56,107 bases of DNA, from positions 672,913-729,019 of the forward strand of contig MU006102.1 in NCBI GenBank assembly GCA_010093705.1, given 5' to 3'. The notes under the pieces were generated by a model. It was not told where the DNA came from. It saw only the letters and a list, made by a program, of their open reading frames with translations, and did not search any database. Source of the DNA: Patellaria atrata CBS 101060 (Eukaryota > Ascomycota > Dothideomycetes > Patellariales > Patellariaceae). A program made the position numbers and the translations under genes. Shown here in pieces: positions 25,301 to 38,500 of the stretch. Within the stretch, counting starts at the first letter, position 1; every line of letters begins with the position of its first letter.

Positions 25301-25691
25301 TAGTCGGGCCGAGGCTTGGTAAGGCGGGACTATTATATGCGGATATTCGGCCCACGATATTATTATTCCTTAACTTAATCTCCACACTTAGTAGTTAGTA
25401 ATAGAGATAGTTAAAATACGATTACTACAGCTATACTACATTGTTATAAGCCCCGTATAAGATAGAGGAGTTTCACGACGAAAGACTATTAGACGCTAAG
25501 CCTCTAATCCGATTAAACGTATAGCTTAAAGCCTATCGGGCTAATAACCACGAACTAGAACCATATCTAAACGACGATAAAGTCGAGAAGAAAGGTCTAG
25601 CTTAGATTTAAAGGCGTCGAAAGTGAGTATAAATAAGGCGAACGTTACCTACTATAGAAATCCGTAACTAGTTAACGATTTCTACTTTTAA
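22354..25691 (+). mobile_element. Gyp-2 RT to chromodomain segment
   Basis: Continuation of Gyp-2 to the right of the nested Gyp-1. The first bases continue the RT region at exactly the point reached at 15716. RT and RNase H sequence runs to about 23330, a linker to about 23800, integrase to about 24800, and the chromodomain from about 25050, interrupted at 25177 by the solo LTR and resuming at 25454. AT-shifted, many breaks. Alignment with 19030-22080 of Gyp-1 supports each part. Confidence 0.8.
25177..25448 (+). mobile_element. Solo Gyp-1 LTR (272-bp form) inside the Gyp-2 chromodomain
   Basis: A 272-bp LTR of the Gyp-1 family with no internal region, flanked by a perfect AGCCC duplication (25172-25176 and 25449-25453). 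The left half is only lightly RIP-altered. Solo LTRs form by recombination between the two LTRs of a full element, so a whole copy once sat here. It belongs with the 272-bp LTRs at 3578 and 35288 rather than with the 262-bp pair of the nested element. Confidence 0.93.
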
Positions 25692-25700
25692 GGGGGGGGG
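25692..25700 (+). promoter_or_regulatory. Gyp-2 polypurine tract (G9)
   Basis: A nine-G run three bases before the Gyp-2 3' LTR, matching the position and form of the Gyp-1 tract. Confidence 0.75.
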
Positions 25701-25703
25701 TAG

Positions 25704-25901
25704 TATAACGATATTATAGATTATTATTTCCTACTTTCCCTTATTAGTAGTAGTCGCGCCGAGGTTCTACCGCTACGTGCTTAATACTAGTAGATCGCGC
25801 GATTATAACTTCTTTTTTCCTTAATTTAATCTCTTTATACTATAGTTAGGTTATACTAGTTATAATCTAATTCGATTCTCTATAACCGCTACGCCGTTAT
25901 A
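25704..25901 (+). repeat. Gyp-2 3' LTR (198 bp)
   Basis: Partner of 12453-12650, better preserved (several CpG-containing blocks retained). Followed by ATAAT at 25902-25906. Confidence 0.9.
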
Positions 25902-25906
25902 ATAAT

Positions 25907-27651
25907 ACTAGTAATCTATACTATATTTATAATCTTCCCACGTTACTACTATATATCCCGCGTGAATTAGCGCCTAATAATATCGTCTATATTTAAGTTT
26001 ATCTATATAACTAAAACTATTATATTTTTTATAGTCGTCTATTAATGGTTCGAGTTCTTAGTTCTTTTCGAGTACTTTTATTTTATCTTCGTAGGTTTTA
26101 TATCCTCTTATTTAGCACTCGTTTTTAGGTAAATATATATATATAAAGTTTTAATTCTTAAACTTTACTATAACCTTCTACTATTTATAGTATAAGTAGT
26201 TATCCTCTTTATATTATATTTATCGAAAGATTAGATAGTTCTCTACTCTTAATATAAGGTTTAATTACTATTCTTCGATAATTATATTAATATTAAGTTT
26301 AGGTTCGATCGGCTCCTAATTTTAGAATTCTTATTTAAGCTAATATTATTATTCTATAATCTAGTATATAAGGTTTAGTCTATTAAATATTTATACTCTA
26401 ATCCTTTAACCTTAGTTCTATACTAGATATTTTAATACTATATACACGTGTACGTTTCTATATATCTAATATTATTAGTAGTTTAAATATTATCGGAATA
26501 TCTCCTCCTTTAACTAATTTCCTATTATTAGGAACGGTGTTAGTAACCTACTTATCTCTATTTAATAGAGTAGCGGTGTTTCTTTAATCTTTTCTTCTTC
26601 GAGCGATAAGACTAGTGATAATAATATTAGATATATAACTCTAAATTATATACGTTAGTTATATCGCGAGGGTGGTTACGTCTTTTATAGATAGTCTCTC
26701 TTAAAGTATTCTACTTCTTTATATTATAGATATATTTTATTTATAAAGTGTTCTTTTTCTTTTTAGATAAATTATTATTATTTCTTTAACTTCTTTTATT
26801 TTATCTATTATAGTCGGTTAAGATCTATTAAGTCTCCTTAATCTTATTTATTTATAGCTTTTATTATCTTCTTTCTATACTTAACTATAATATTCTTCCG
26901 TCCTCCCTTTTTTTATCTATATTTATATAACCTATTATCTATTCTAACTATTAAGATTACTATATTCTATATAGTTATTAGTCTTTTATAATAAATTTAC
27001 TTATCCTTTACTTCTTCCTTTAAACCTTAATAAAAGGCTATTATTAGTGGTTTATTAGGCTAACTTAATATTAATACTATCTATTAGAATATAGTTATAT
27101 ACTTTAAAGTTAATCCTTTTTATCTAAGTTTTTAAAGCTTTCTTTTAGCTACTTATTATTTGTCGATTTCCCTAAAAACGTTTTTAAGTATTTCCTTAAA
27201 CTTTAGAAACGACGCGAAGATTTTACTTATTTTATCTTTTTAATCTTCTTTATTATTCTTAAGGTAGTCCCGTATAATAGATTCGAACTATTCTAAAGTA
27301 TCTCCTTTAAGGTACGTTAATATATCGAGTATATATTCACTATCGTCTATTAACTCTATTCTTTTATAATAGATCCTTATTTAGGTTAAGAATCCTCTTA
27401 ACTCGTCTTATTTACTATCGTATAATACGGGTTCTTTAACTTTTACGATCCATTTTTATAGTGATAGTAACTATATAGTAAGCTACTTAAGCTAGTCCCT
27501 AAGTTCTTAGACTATCTCTTTATTTTCGAGTTCGCTAATACGTTTATATAACGCTTAGATATATTCTTTATCCGTCTTCGTATTAGCTATAGTTAACGAT
27601 ATCGTGTCTAGGTCTATTATACGCTTTCCTACTACGTGGTAGTTATAATAT
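25907..27651 (-). mobile_element. Nested Gyp-3, gag-side segment
   Basis: Continuation of the nested Gyp-3 copy to the right of Gyp-2, minus strand. It aligns over its whole length with 28434-30180 of the outer copy and, in reverse complement, with about 35600-37250 and 44384-46100 of the plus-strand copies. By position it is gag plus leader. I cannot point to a certain zinc knuckle. Broken, AT-shifted. Confidence 0.7.
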
Positions 27652-28230
27652 TATAACGGGAGTCTATACTTATCGAGATAGAATTAGATAAGTCTAGAAA
27701 CGCGTCTAGCTTCTTATTTAACGTGGTTAACTATAAAGGTAGGTTTAGTAAAGTGATAGGATTCGTATAATAAAGGCACTTTAAGTTAACGATATAACTT
27801 GCTAACTCCTTAACTTCGGGTAATACTTATAATGAGATAAGACGTACTATATAGAAATAGTGTAATAAGTGAAGTTAAGTTTAAAACCGTAACATCTAAA
27901 TCTATAGATAAGATTAATAGTAAGAATAACTACGAAGAATCTAAATATATAAGGGAAAGACCGTCCTTAAATATTCCTATCCTTTATAGCTAATTTAGTT
28001 GCCTATATTCTAGTCGTTCTAGTCGTTAGTCGTTCTCTACGACTAGCGCGTTTAGCGACCACTATCTAGTCGTTTTAGTCGTTAGTCGTTTTCTACGACT
28101 AGCGCGTCCAGCGACCACTATCTGGTCACGTGATTCTCTATCACTTGTTTCACCCGTAGTTCCCCCGAGTGGTGTTCCTTTCTTCCCCTTACTCGTTATC
28201 TATATATTCCTATAACTTATAGCTATAATA
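27652..28230 (-). repeat. Gyp-3 LTR, first subtype, two-copy minisatellite
   Basis: 579 bp, partner of 7369-8003. Its central part (about 28010-28190) is among the best preserved Gyp-3 sequence in the window, with two copies of the 56-bp unit and an intact CACGTG at 28126-28131. Confidence 0.85.
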
Positions 28231-30180
28231 ATAACTTAGATTACTTTTAATTTCTACTCTTTATCTTTACGCGGTATAGTAGTCGTACTATATTCCTTTA
28301 ATTATATATTATCTAAAATCTATCGCGTTATATTTAATAGTTTATTTAATAGTTTCTCTATTATTTTTAAATACTTTTATTTTCTATAAAAACATTTTTA
28401 TTTTATAGAACTCTTCCTCTAATTCTTTATAATATTAGTAATCCGTATTATATTTATAATCTTTCTATATTACTACTATATATCCCGCGTAGATTAGCGT
28501 TTAGTAATATCGTTTATATTTAAGTTTATCTATATAATTAAAACTATTATATTTTCTATAATCGTCTATTAGTGATTTAAGTTCTTAGTTCTTTTTAAGT
28601 ACTTTTATTTTATCTTTATAGATTTTATACTCTCTTACCTAGCACTTGTTTTTAGATAAATATATATATATAAGGTCTTAATCTCTAAATATTATTATAA
28701 CCTTTTACTATTTATAGTATAAGTAGTTATCCTCTTTATATTATATCTATTAAAAGATTAGATAGTCTTTTACTCTCGATATAAGATTTAATTATTATTT
28801 TTCGATAATTATATCGATATTAAATTTAGATTTAATTAGCTCTTAGTCTTAGAATTTTTATTTAAACTAATATTATTATTTTATAATCTAGTATATAAGA
28901 TTTAATTTATTAAATATTTATACTTTAATTCTTTAACTCTAATTTTATATTAGATATTTTAATATTATATATATATATATATATTTCTATACGCTTAATA
29001 TTATTAGTAATTTAAATATTATCGAAATATCTTCTCTCCTAGCTAGTTATCTATTATTAGAAATAGTATCGATAGTTTACTTACTTTTATCTAATATAAT
29101 AGCGGTATTTCTTTAATCTCTTCTTCTTCGAGCGATAAGACTAGTAATAATAATATTAAATATATAATTTTAAGTTATATATATTAGTTATATCGCGAGG
29201 ATAATTATATCTTTTATAGATAATCTCTTTTAAAATATCCTATTTCTTTATATTATAAATATACTTTATTTATAAAGCGTTCTTTTTCTTTTTAAATAAA
29301 TTATCGTTATTTCTTTAATTTCTTTTATTTTATCTATTATAGTTAATTAAGATTTATTAAATCTTCTTAATTTTATTTATTTATAATTTTTATTATTTTC
29401 TTTTTATATCTAATTATAATATTCTTCTATCCTCTCTTTTTTTATTTATATTTATATAATCTATTATTTATTTTAACTATTAAAGTTACTATATTTTATA
29501 TAATTATTAATCTTTTATAATAAACCTATTTATCTTTTATTTCTTCCTTTAAACCTTAATAGAAAGTTATTATTAATAATTTATTAAGCTAATCTAATAT
29601 TAATATTATCTATTAAAATATAATTATATACTTTAAAGTTAACTCTTTTTATTTAAGTTTTTAAAACTTTCTTTTAACTATTTATTATTTATTAACTTCT
29701 TTAAAAACGTTCTTAAACGTTTCTTTAAACTTTAAAAACGACTTAAAGATTTTAATTATTTTATCTTTTTAATATTCTTTATTATTCTTAAAATAGTCTT
29801 ATATAATAAGTTTAAACTATTTTAAAGCGTCTCCTTTAAAATATATTAATATATTAAGTATATATTTACTATTATCTATTAATTTTATTCTTTTATAATA
29901 GATTTTTATCTAGATTAAGAATCCTTTTAACTTATCTTATTTATTATTATATAATACGGGTTCTTTAACTTTCGCGGTTTATTTCTATAGTAAAAGTAAC
30001 TATATAGTAAATTATTTAAGCTAATTCCTAAATTCTTAAACTATTTCTTTATTTTTAAGTTTATTAATATATTTATATAATATTTAAATATATTCTTTAT
30101 CTATCTTTATATTAGTTATAGTTAATAATATCGTATTTAGATCTATTATATATTTTCCTATTATATAATAATTATAATAT
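28231..30180 (-). mobile_element. Outer Gyp-3, gag-side fragment with the empty Gyp-2 site
   Basis: Homologous to 12250-12447 followed directly by 25907-27651 of the nested copy. At 28429-28433 a single ATAAT marks the uninterrupted site where Gyp-2 sits in the nested copy. Highly AT-shifted, no coding capacity left. Confidence 0.8.
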
Positions 30181-30797
30181 TATAACGGGAGTCTATACTT
30201 ATTAAAATAAAATTAAATAAGTCTAAAAATATATTTAGCTTTTCACTTAATATAATTAATTATAAAGGTAAATTTAGTAAAATAATAGAATATATATAAT
30301 AAAGACACTTTAAATTAATAGTATAATTTATTAACTTCTTAACTTTAGATAATACTTATAATAAGATAAGACGTATTATATAGAAATAGCGTAATAAGTG
30401 AAGTTAAGTTTAAAACTATAATATTTAAATCTATAAATAAGATTAATAGTAAGAATAACTACGAAAAATCTAAATATATAAGAGAAGGACTATTTTTAAA
30501 TATCTTTATTTTTTATAGTTAATTTAGTTATTTATACTTTAATTATTCTAGTTATTTAATTATTTCTCCTATAATTAAGATATTTATACGTTTAAACGTC
30601 TAAATTATATAATATCTTTTAATTATTCTAGTCGTTTAGTCGTTTAATTATTTCTTTTATAATTAAAATATCTAAATATCTAAATATCTAAGTTATATAG
30701 TTTATTATTACTCGTTTTATTTATAATTCTTTTAAGTGATCTTCCTCTCTTCCCTTTACTTATTATCTATATATTCCTATAATTTATAGCCGTAATA
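30181..30797 (-). repeat. Gyp-3 LTR, second subtype (5' LTR of the outer element)
   Basis: 617 bp. It shares the second-subtype central block with 4075-4699. It ends directly against a Gyp-1 LTR fragment at 30798. Confidence 0.8.
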
Positions 30798-33700
30798 ATA
30801 AACTAAATATTTAATATAGAAAATATAGAATTAATATTATAATATATTATTATATTTTTCTTTTTTAGTTATAATAAGAATTATAAAATAGATAAATATA
30901 AATTTTAGTTTAAAGTTAAAATTAATATATTTTTTTAATATATTATTTCTTTCTTTTAAGATTTTAATTATTATAAATCTTTAATTTTAAGTTTTAACTT
31001 CTTTTATCTTTTATAAAGACTCGATTATTATTATTTTAGTTATTATTATCTAGATCTTAAATTTTAACTTTAAAATATACTTTTTTATTATCTTTTTTTT
31101 AAGATTATATATTTTTTACTATATTAAGATATTTTCTTAAATAGTAGTTATTATTTTATTAAAAGTTAAAAAGATATTATTATTATATTTAAATTAATTA
31201 ATATTTAAATTTATATTATAATATTTTTATTTTTTATTATTTTTAAATCTTTTTATTTATAAGAAAGTGTATTTATTATAATATTTTAAGCTTTAAACTA
31301 ATATATAATTTAAAAATAAAAATTAGAGAGAATTTTACTTTATTAAATTTATTTAATATTAAATAATTATTTTATAATAAAGTATTTTAATATTTTATAA
31401 TTAATAATTATAATAAAGAGAACTTATTATAATTTTATTAATATACTTTTTTATTTAGTTAATACTTTTATTATAGTTAATATTTTCTTATTATAGATTT
31501 TATATCTTAATTTTATTTTTAATAATATTTTAGTTTAAAAGATAACTAATCTTTAAATATATTTATAAAATTATAATATAATTATTATAATAATCTTATT
31601 ATTATAATTAAACTTAACTTTTATCTTAAATAAAGAATTATAATATATTAATATTTAATTTAATAGAATTAACTTTTTTATTTTCTTAAATATCTTTTTT
31701 TCTTTTTATTTAAGTGGTTTTTAAATCTCTTTTTATATTTATATTATTAATAATTATATAATTTATCTAAATTTCTTTAAAAACTTTTAATAAAAGTTAT
31801 AAAATTTATTAAATAATAAAATTCTTTTTATATTTATTAATAACTTTTAATTTTAAATTATTTTAATCTTTTCTAAATCTATTACTATTTTATTAGTATT
31901 AATAATAAAGTGAAAGAATTTTATCTTTATTATATAGAATTTATTTTTCTTAATATTAGTTTATAAACTAGTCTTAATTAATATTTCTAATATTTTTATA
32001 ATATAGATTTAATACTTTAATAAGTATTTAAAATAAATTAATATATTATTAATATATATTATATAAAAGTTATTTAAATATTAAAAGAGCGTCTTATTAA
32101 TAAACTATTAAAATAAAGTTAAACTATTATATAATTTAAAAAGTAATATTTTATATTTAAATAATTTATATCTTATTTAGAAGATAGTAAAATCTTTAAT
32201 TAACTTTTTTATTTAAATTTAATAGAATACTTATTTTATATTAAATTTTATAAATATTTTTACTTATTAAAAATATATTAATATTTCTTTAATTAAGAGT
32301 AATAGATACTTATTTTTTTTAATAATATTATTTAACTTTTTATAATTAATATAAAATCTTTAATTTCCTTTTAACTTCTTAATAAATAATATTAAAGATA
32401 TATATAATATCTTATTTAAAATAATAAATCTCTTTTAAAAGTATTTCTTTAAATAATTCTTTATTAGTTATAAATATTTAATAAATATAATATATAAAAA
32501 GTTAATAATAAAATTATTATTTTAATTTAATATTATATTATAATTTATATTTTCTTTAAATAGTAATAGTTTATTTAATATAGATTTTAAGAATATATAA
32601 CTTAAATAATAATATTTCTTAAATAGCTTTTTATAAATTATTATTTTATAAATATCTTTATTTTTATTTAAAAGATTTTTATCTTTTATAAGTTAATTTT
32701 ATATTAAAAAAATAATTTTATATAAATTTATAATATTTATAATAATATATTTATATTTTATATTTTATAAGTAATTTTTTTAGCTAATTAAATAAATATT
32801 TATATAGATTTTAATAATATTAATCTATTTATTTAATTTTAACTTTAACTTTTTAGAAAGTTTTAGTATCTCTCTTTTTATTAAGTTTAATAGTTTTAAT
32901 TTTATCTTTTAAAGATTAAAATTAATATTCTTAATTATAAACTTAATTACTTTTATTAAAATAATTATAGTTTTCTTTTTTAATTAATTAATATTTTCTA
33001 TTAATTATATTCTTATTTATTAATAGCTTTATCTTATTATTTTATATTAAATGAATATTATAAATTAATTTAAATTTATAGCTTATTTTTTAAAATTATA
33101 ATATTTTATTATTAATCTTTAATTATAATAGTCTATTTCGATTAAATAATCTAATAATATTTATAATTAAATAAATTATTAATTTTAAAAAATTACTCTT
33201 TATTTATAAATATATTATTATAATTTATATTTATTATTATAATCGATATTAACTATCTTTATTCTTTAATTATAAGACTTATCTTAAATATTTAATTAAT
33301 TAATATTACCTTTAAATTATTAAAGATATTAACTTTAATCTTTTAATCTATCTTTTTAACTTTAATTTTAAAATATTATTTTAAAGTAAATAGTTATTTC
33401 TTATTTAATAAAATATATTCTTAAACTTTAATATTAATTAAGGTCTTAAATTATATTATAATTTTATTCTTTAAAATTTAATATAATATTATAAATAGCT
33501 TTTTTAATACTAAATTATTAATTAATATTATTAATACTTCTATTCTTAATCTTAATATAAAGTCTTTATTTAAGATTTTTTATTTTCTAAATCTAATTTT
33601 AAATTAAATTTTAAACTTTAATATTTATCTTTTTAAATTAATTTTACTTTAATTATCTTCTTTAATTTCTAGTATTTTAACGCTTTATATTTAGTCTTAT

Positions 33701-35559
33701 TATAATTAAAATAGTTATTTATAAATTTTTAAATAATTATAATTTACTTTATTATTTATAATATTATAAATAAGATAATTTCTTTATATTTTAATTAATA
33801 TAAAATTCTATTTATTATTATTAAAATAGAAATTATTTTAGTTAATTTATTATATTTTTAACTTTTTCTATAAATTTTATTAGTTTTATTTAATCTTTTT
33901 AACTTTTATATTTATATTATAACTTTATTATAATACTTTTAAAAGCTAATTTTATTATTATCTATAATTTCTATTATTATTAATCTTAAATTATTATAAA
34001 GTTTATTATAAAGTTTCTCTTTCTATTAATTATATAATAATTTAACTTTATTAATTAACTAGATAAATATAAATTAGAACTTTAGAAAGTTTATTAAATA
34101 ATTTTATTTTAACTTTTTTAGTTTATCTTTAACTTTTAATTATTTATTTAAATCTTTATAAATTTAGTTTAAAAATTTTATTAATTTTATTAAAATTATT
34201 ATATTATTCTTCTTTAATTTTAAGAAAAAGTATATATATTTAATTATTTTATTATTAATTTATATTTTAATATAAATAATCTTTATTTTTTTATCTTAAA
34301 ATTAATTATTATTAATATAAAATTTATTATTTATTTTTCTTTTTTATTTTTTATAGATTAATTTCTTAATATTAATTAATTTTAATAAATTAAGAAACTT
34401 TTTTATTTTATTATTATCTTTAAATTTAAAACTTTTAATTAAATTAACTATTTTAATTTAATTATTATTATTATATAATATTAATAATTCTTTATTATTA
34501 AATTTATTATTAAATTAAATATTTTTTTAATTTAATTTAAATTATTTAATTTACTTTTTTAAATTATTAATTTTATTTTAAAGATATTTTATAACTTCTT
34601 TATTTATTTAATATATTTATAGCTTTAACTATAAGTTAAGTATTATTTTATTAATAAGATTTACTATCTTTTTAAATTATATCTTTTAAATTATAAACTT
34701 TACTTTTATATAAAAATACTTTATTATAAATTAATTTAAATTTCTAATTATTTATTTTTTTACTTTATTAATTATATTAATATTTTAATTATTTATAATA
34801 ATAGTAAATTTAAAAGACTTTTCTTCTTTTATTATTTTAAAAATTTCTTTTAATAGATTTTATAGATTTATTTTTAAAATATTATCGATAATTTTCTAAT
34901 TAATTACTTTTAATATTAATTTATATTAATATATTTTTTTATTTTCTTTTAATTTAATATTACTTTTTATTTCTAAATTTATAATTAATTTATTATCTAT
35001 TTATTTTATTAAAATTATTAAAAGTTTAATTATCTTATTTAATTTATTATAATATTTACTTTTTTTAATAATTTATATTTATTAATTTTAATATTTTTTA
35101 AATATTAGATTATTATTATCGTTAATATTAATTTTTTTAAATATTAAATATTTTATTATTAATAGAGTTTAATTATTTATAAATTTTTAATTAATTTAAT
35201 AATTATTTATTAGTTAAATTAATATTATATTTTAATTAAAATATTATATTACTTTTTTAAAAACTATTTAAGAAAAACTTAATCTAATATAATAATATAA
35301 TATAATTATAATAATTATATTTTAATTATCTTTATTATTAATTATTAAATATAAAAATTAAATTAAAAAATAATAATATTATAAATTAAATATTTATATA
35401 TAATAGTTTTATTTTATTAAATTTTAATTTAACTATTTTCTATTTAATTAATTAATATTTAAAAATCTTTTTTATATTTAATTTAATAAAAATCTTTTAT
35501 AAATAAACTAAATACTTAATATAGAAAATATAGAATTAATATTATAATATATTATTATA
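30798..35559 (-). mobile_element. Gyp-1 element, minus strand, truncated on the 3' side
   Basis: Minus-strand Gyp-1 copy with a 5' LTR at 35288-35559 and only the last 57 bases of its 3' LTR at 30798-30854, where the outer Gyp-3 element abuts. The stretch 31700-35287 aligns with 1-3577 (RT to leader); 30855-31700 is much shorter than the integrase side of the complete copy, so a large internal part is missing. GC content is very low and cytosines in all contexts are largely lost. Fossil. Confidence 0.75.
35288..35559 (-). repeat. Gyp-1 LTR (272-bp form)
   Basis: Reverse complement of the LTR at 25177-25448, with equal length and equal order of landmarks to 3578-3849, but almost all C replaced by T and G by A. 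Confidence 0.8.
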
Positions 35560-35599
35560 TTTATAAACTATATACTTTTATAACTTATAATTATAATAA

Positions 35600-38500
35600 A
35601 TAGTTTAAAAATTTAGAAATTAATTTAAATAACTTATTATATAATTATTATTACTATAAAAATAGATTATAAAAATTAAAGAATATATATTATATAATAA
35701 TAAATAAGATAAATTAAAAAGATTTTTAATTTAAATAAAAATCTATTATAAAAGAATAAAGTTAATAAATAATAATAAATATATATTTAATATATTAATA
35801 TATCTTAAAAGAGATATTTTAAAATAATTTAAATCTATTATATAAAACTATTTTAAAAATAATAAAGAATATTAGAAAAATAAAATAATAAAAATCTTTA
35901 AATTATTTCTAAAATTTAAAAAAATATTTAAAAATATTTTTAAAAAAGTTAATAAATAATAAATAATTAAAAGAAAACTTTAAAAATTTAAATAAAAAGA
36001 ATTAACTTTAAAGTATATAATTATATTTTAATAAATAATATTAATATTATATTAATTTAATAAATTATTAATAATTATTTTCTATTAAAATTTAAAAGAA
36101 AAAGTGAAAAATAAATAAATTTATTATAAAAAACTAATAATTATATAAAATATAATAATTAAAATAATTAAAATAAATAATAGATTATATAAATATAAAT
36201 AAAAAAAGAGAGAATAAAAGAATATTATAATTAAATATAAAAAAAAGATAATAAAAATTATAAATAAATAAAATTAAAAAGATTTAATAAATTTTAATTA
36301 ACTATAATAAATAAAATAAAAGAAGTTAAAAAAAATAATAATAATTTATTTAAAAAGAAAAAGAATATTTTATAAATAAAATATATTTATAATATAAAAA
36401 AGTAAAATATTTTAAAAAAGATTATTTATAAAAGATATAATTAATATTATAATATAATTAATATATATAATTTAAAATTATATATTTAATATTATTATTA
36501 TTAGTTTTATTATTTAAAGATAAAAAGATTAAAAAATATTATTATTATATTAAATAAAAATAAATAAACTATTAATATTATTTTTAATAATAGAAAATTA
36601 ACTAAAAAAAAATACTTTAATAATATTTAAATAATTAATAATATTAAATATATAGAAATATATATATATATATATAATATTAAAATATTAAAATATTTAA
36701 TATAAAATTAAGATTAAAAAATTAGAATATAAATATCTAATAAATTAAATTTTAATATATTAGATTATAAAATAATAATAATAATTTAAATAAAAATTTT
36801 AAAATTAGAAATTAATTAAATTTAAATTTAATATTAATATAATTATTAAAAAATAATAGTTAAATCTTATATTAAAAATAAAAAATTATTTAACTTTTTA
36901 ATAAATATAATATAAAAAAAATAATTATTTATATTATAAATAATAAAAAATTATAATAAAGTTTAAAAAGTATAATTTTATATATATATATTTATTTAAA
37001 GATAAATATTAGATAAAAGAATATAAAATCTATAAAAACGAAATAAAAATATTTAAAAAAAATTAAAAGATTAAATTATTAATAAATAATTATAGAAAAT
37101 ATAATAATTTTAATTATATAAATAAGTTTAAATATAAATAATATTATTAAATATTAATTTATATAAAATATATAATAATAATATAGAAAAATTATAAATA
37201 TAATATAAATTATTAATATTATAAAAATTTAAAAGAAAAGTTTTATAAAAAAAAAGTATTTTTATAAAAGATAAAAATATTTTAAAATAATAAAGAAATA
37301 TTTAAATATATTATTAAATATAATATATAAAACTTTAGATAATATATAATAAAAAGTATATAATATAATTATTATATAATATAGAGATAAAAAGTAGAAA
37401 TTAAAAATAATTTAAATTATAATATAATTATTAAATAAGAATATTAAAAGTTTAAATATAAAAAATATTATAAAGACTTATATTATAATAAATATATTAG
37501 ATTATATTAAATTAAATATATAGAATTTAATTATTTAATATATAATTATATAAAAAATTACTAAATTATTTAAAATAGAAATAATTAAAAAATATAACTT
37601 TTAAATTTCTTAAAACTTTATAAAATAATAATAAAATATTTTAAATAAATATTATTATATATAATAAAAGAATAATAATATTAATTAATAATAATATTAA
37701 TTAATAATAATATTATTAATTTATTTATTTTATTTTAATAAATAGAAAAGAAAAGTATATTTTTTATAAAATTTAAAAATTTAATTCTATTATAACTAAA
37801 AAATAATAAAGAAATAAAATATAAATAAAATTTAATTAATTTTAAAATTATATTAATAAAAGTTAATATATAAGAAAAGATAATTATTTAATATATTTTT
37901 ATAATTAATTTAAAAGATATAAATATATTTTAGAAATAAATTTATTATAAATAATAAAGTTAAATATTAATTAAAAAATAATAAATTTTTAAATTAATTA
38001 AAATATTTTATAAAAGAATAAAATTAAATAAATAAAATATATTTAATAAATAAATATTAATATTTATAAAATATATTTTATATTATAAAATAATAAAGAT
38101 TTATAAAAATTAATTTAAAAGTATAAAAATAATATAATTTAAAAAAGTAAATATTAAAAAGATTTTTAAAGAATTAAAAATATTTAAAAAATATAATAAG
38201 TTTAAAGATTTATTTAAAGAAAATATAATAATTATATTTCTAAATTATTAAATATAGAATTATAAAATAATATTAAAAAAAAATATAAAATTTAAATTTA
38301 AATTTATTTATTTATTATTAAAAGAATAATATAAAATATTTAAAAAATATATTTATATTAATTTAAAAAAGAGATATATATAATTTAATAAAAATTTAAT
38401 AATTTTAATAATTTTATTTATATTAAAAAAGAATAGTAAATTAAGATTATATATTAATTATAAATAATTAAATAATATTATAATTAAAAATAGATATTTA

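Larger units (their letters stand above)
12453..25901 (+). mobile_element. Gyp-2 Ty3/gypsy chromovirus, plus strand, split by Gyp-1 and by a solo LTR
   Basis: A plus-strand element with identical-length 198-bp LTRs at 12453-12650 and 25704-25901 and a perfect 5-bp ATAAT duplication. Subtracting the nested Gyp-1 copy and the solo LTR leaves about 6.5 kb, close to the Gyp-1 length. Parts: LTR, leader with tandem repeats, gag with zinc knuckle (about 14240-14300), protease and the start of RT up to 15716, Gyp-1 insertion, the rest of RT, RNase H and integrase (22354 to about 24800), chromodomain (about 25050-25172, interrupted by the solo LTR, resuming at 25454), polypurine tract and LTR. Its internal region is similar to Gyp-1 although its LTR is unrelated. 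It is RIP-altered, with many breaks. Confidence 0.9.
7369..28230 (-). mobile_element. Nested Gyp-3 gypsy element, minus strand, split by Gyp-2
   Basis: A minus-strand Ty3/gypsy element with a 3' LTR at 7369-8003 and a 5' LTR at 27652-28230. Removing the Gyp-2 insertion and one copy of its target duplication leaves about 7.4 kb, a full-length size for a chromovirus-type element. Order in element orientation: LTR, gag side (27651 down to 25907), Gyp-2 insertion, protease-RT-RNase H-integrase side (12447 down to 8004), LTR. I see no target-site duplication around this element, consistent with the deletion in its host copy. It is a fossil with many breaks. Confidence 0.8.
4075..30797 (-). mobile_element. 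Outer Gyp-3 gypsy element, minus strand, split by a nested Gyp-3 copy
   Basis: The oldest layer of the nest. Its left piece is 4075-7368 (3' LTR 4075-4699 plus the 3' part of the internal region) and its right piece is 28231-30797 (gag side plus 5' LTR 30181-30797). The two LTRs share a diagnostic central block of short repeats that differs from the block in the LTRs of the nested copy at 7369 and 27652, which ties the two pieces together as one element. Compared with the nested copy, about 1.66 kb of internal sequence (corresponding to roughly 10588-12250) is absent at the junction. The element is heavily RIP-altered and broken in many places. Confidence 0.7.
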
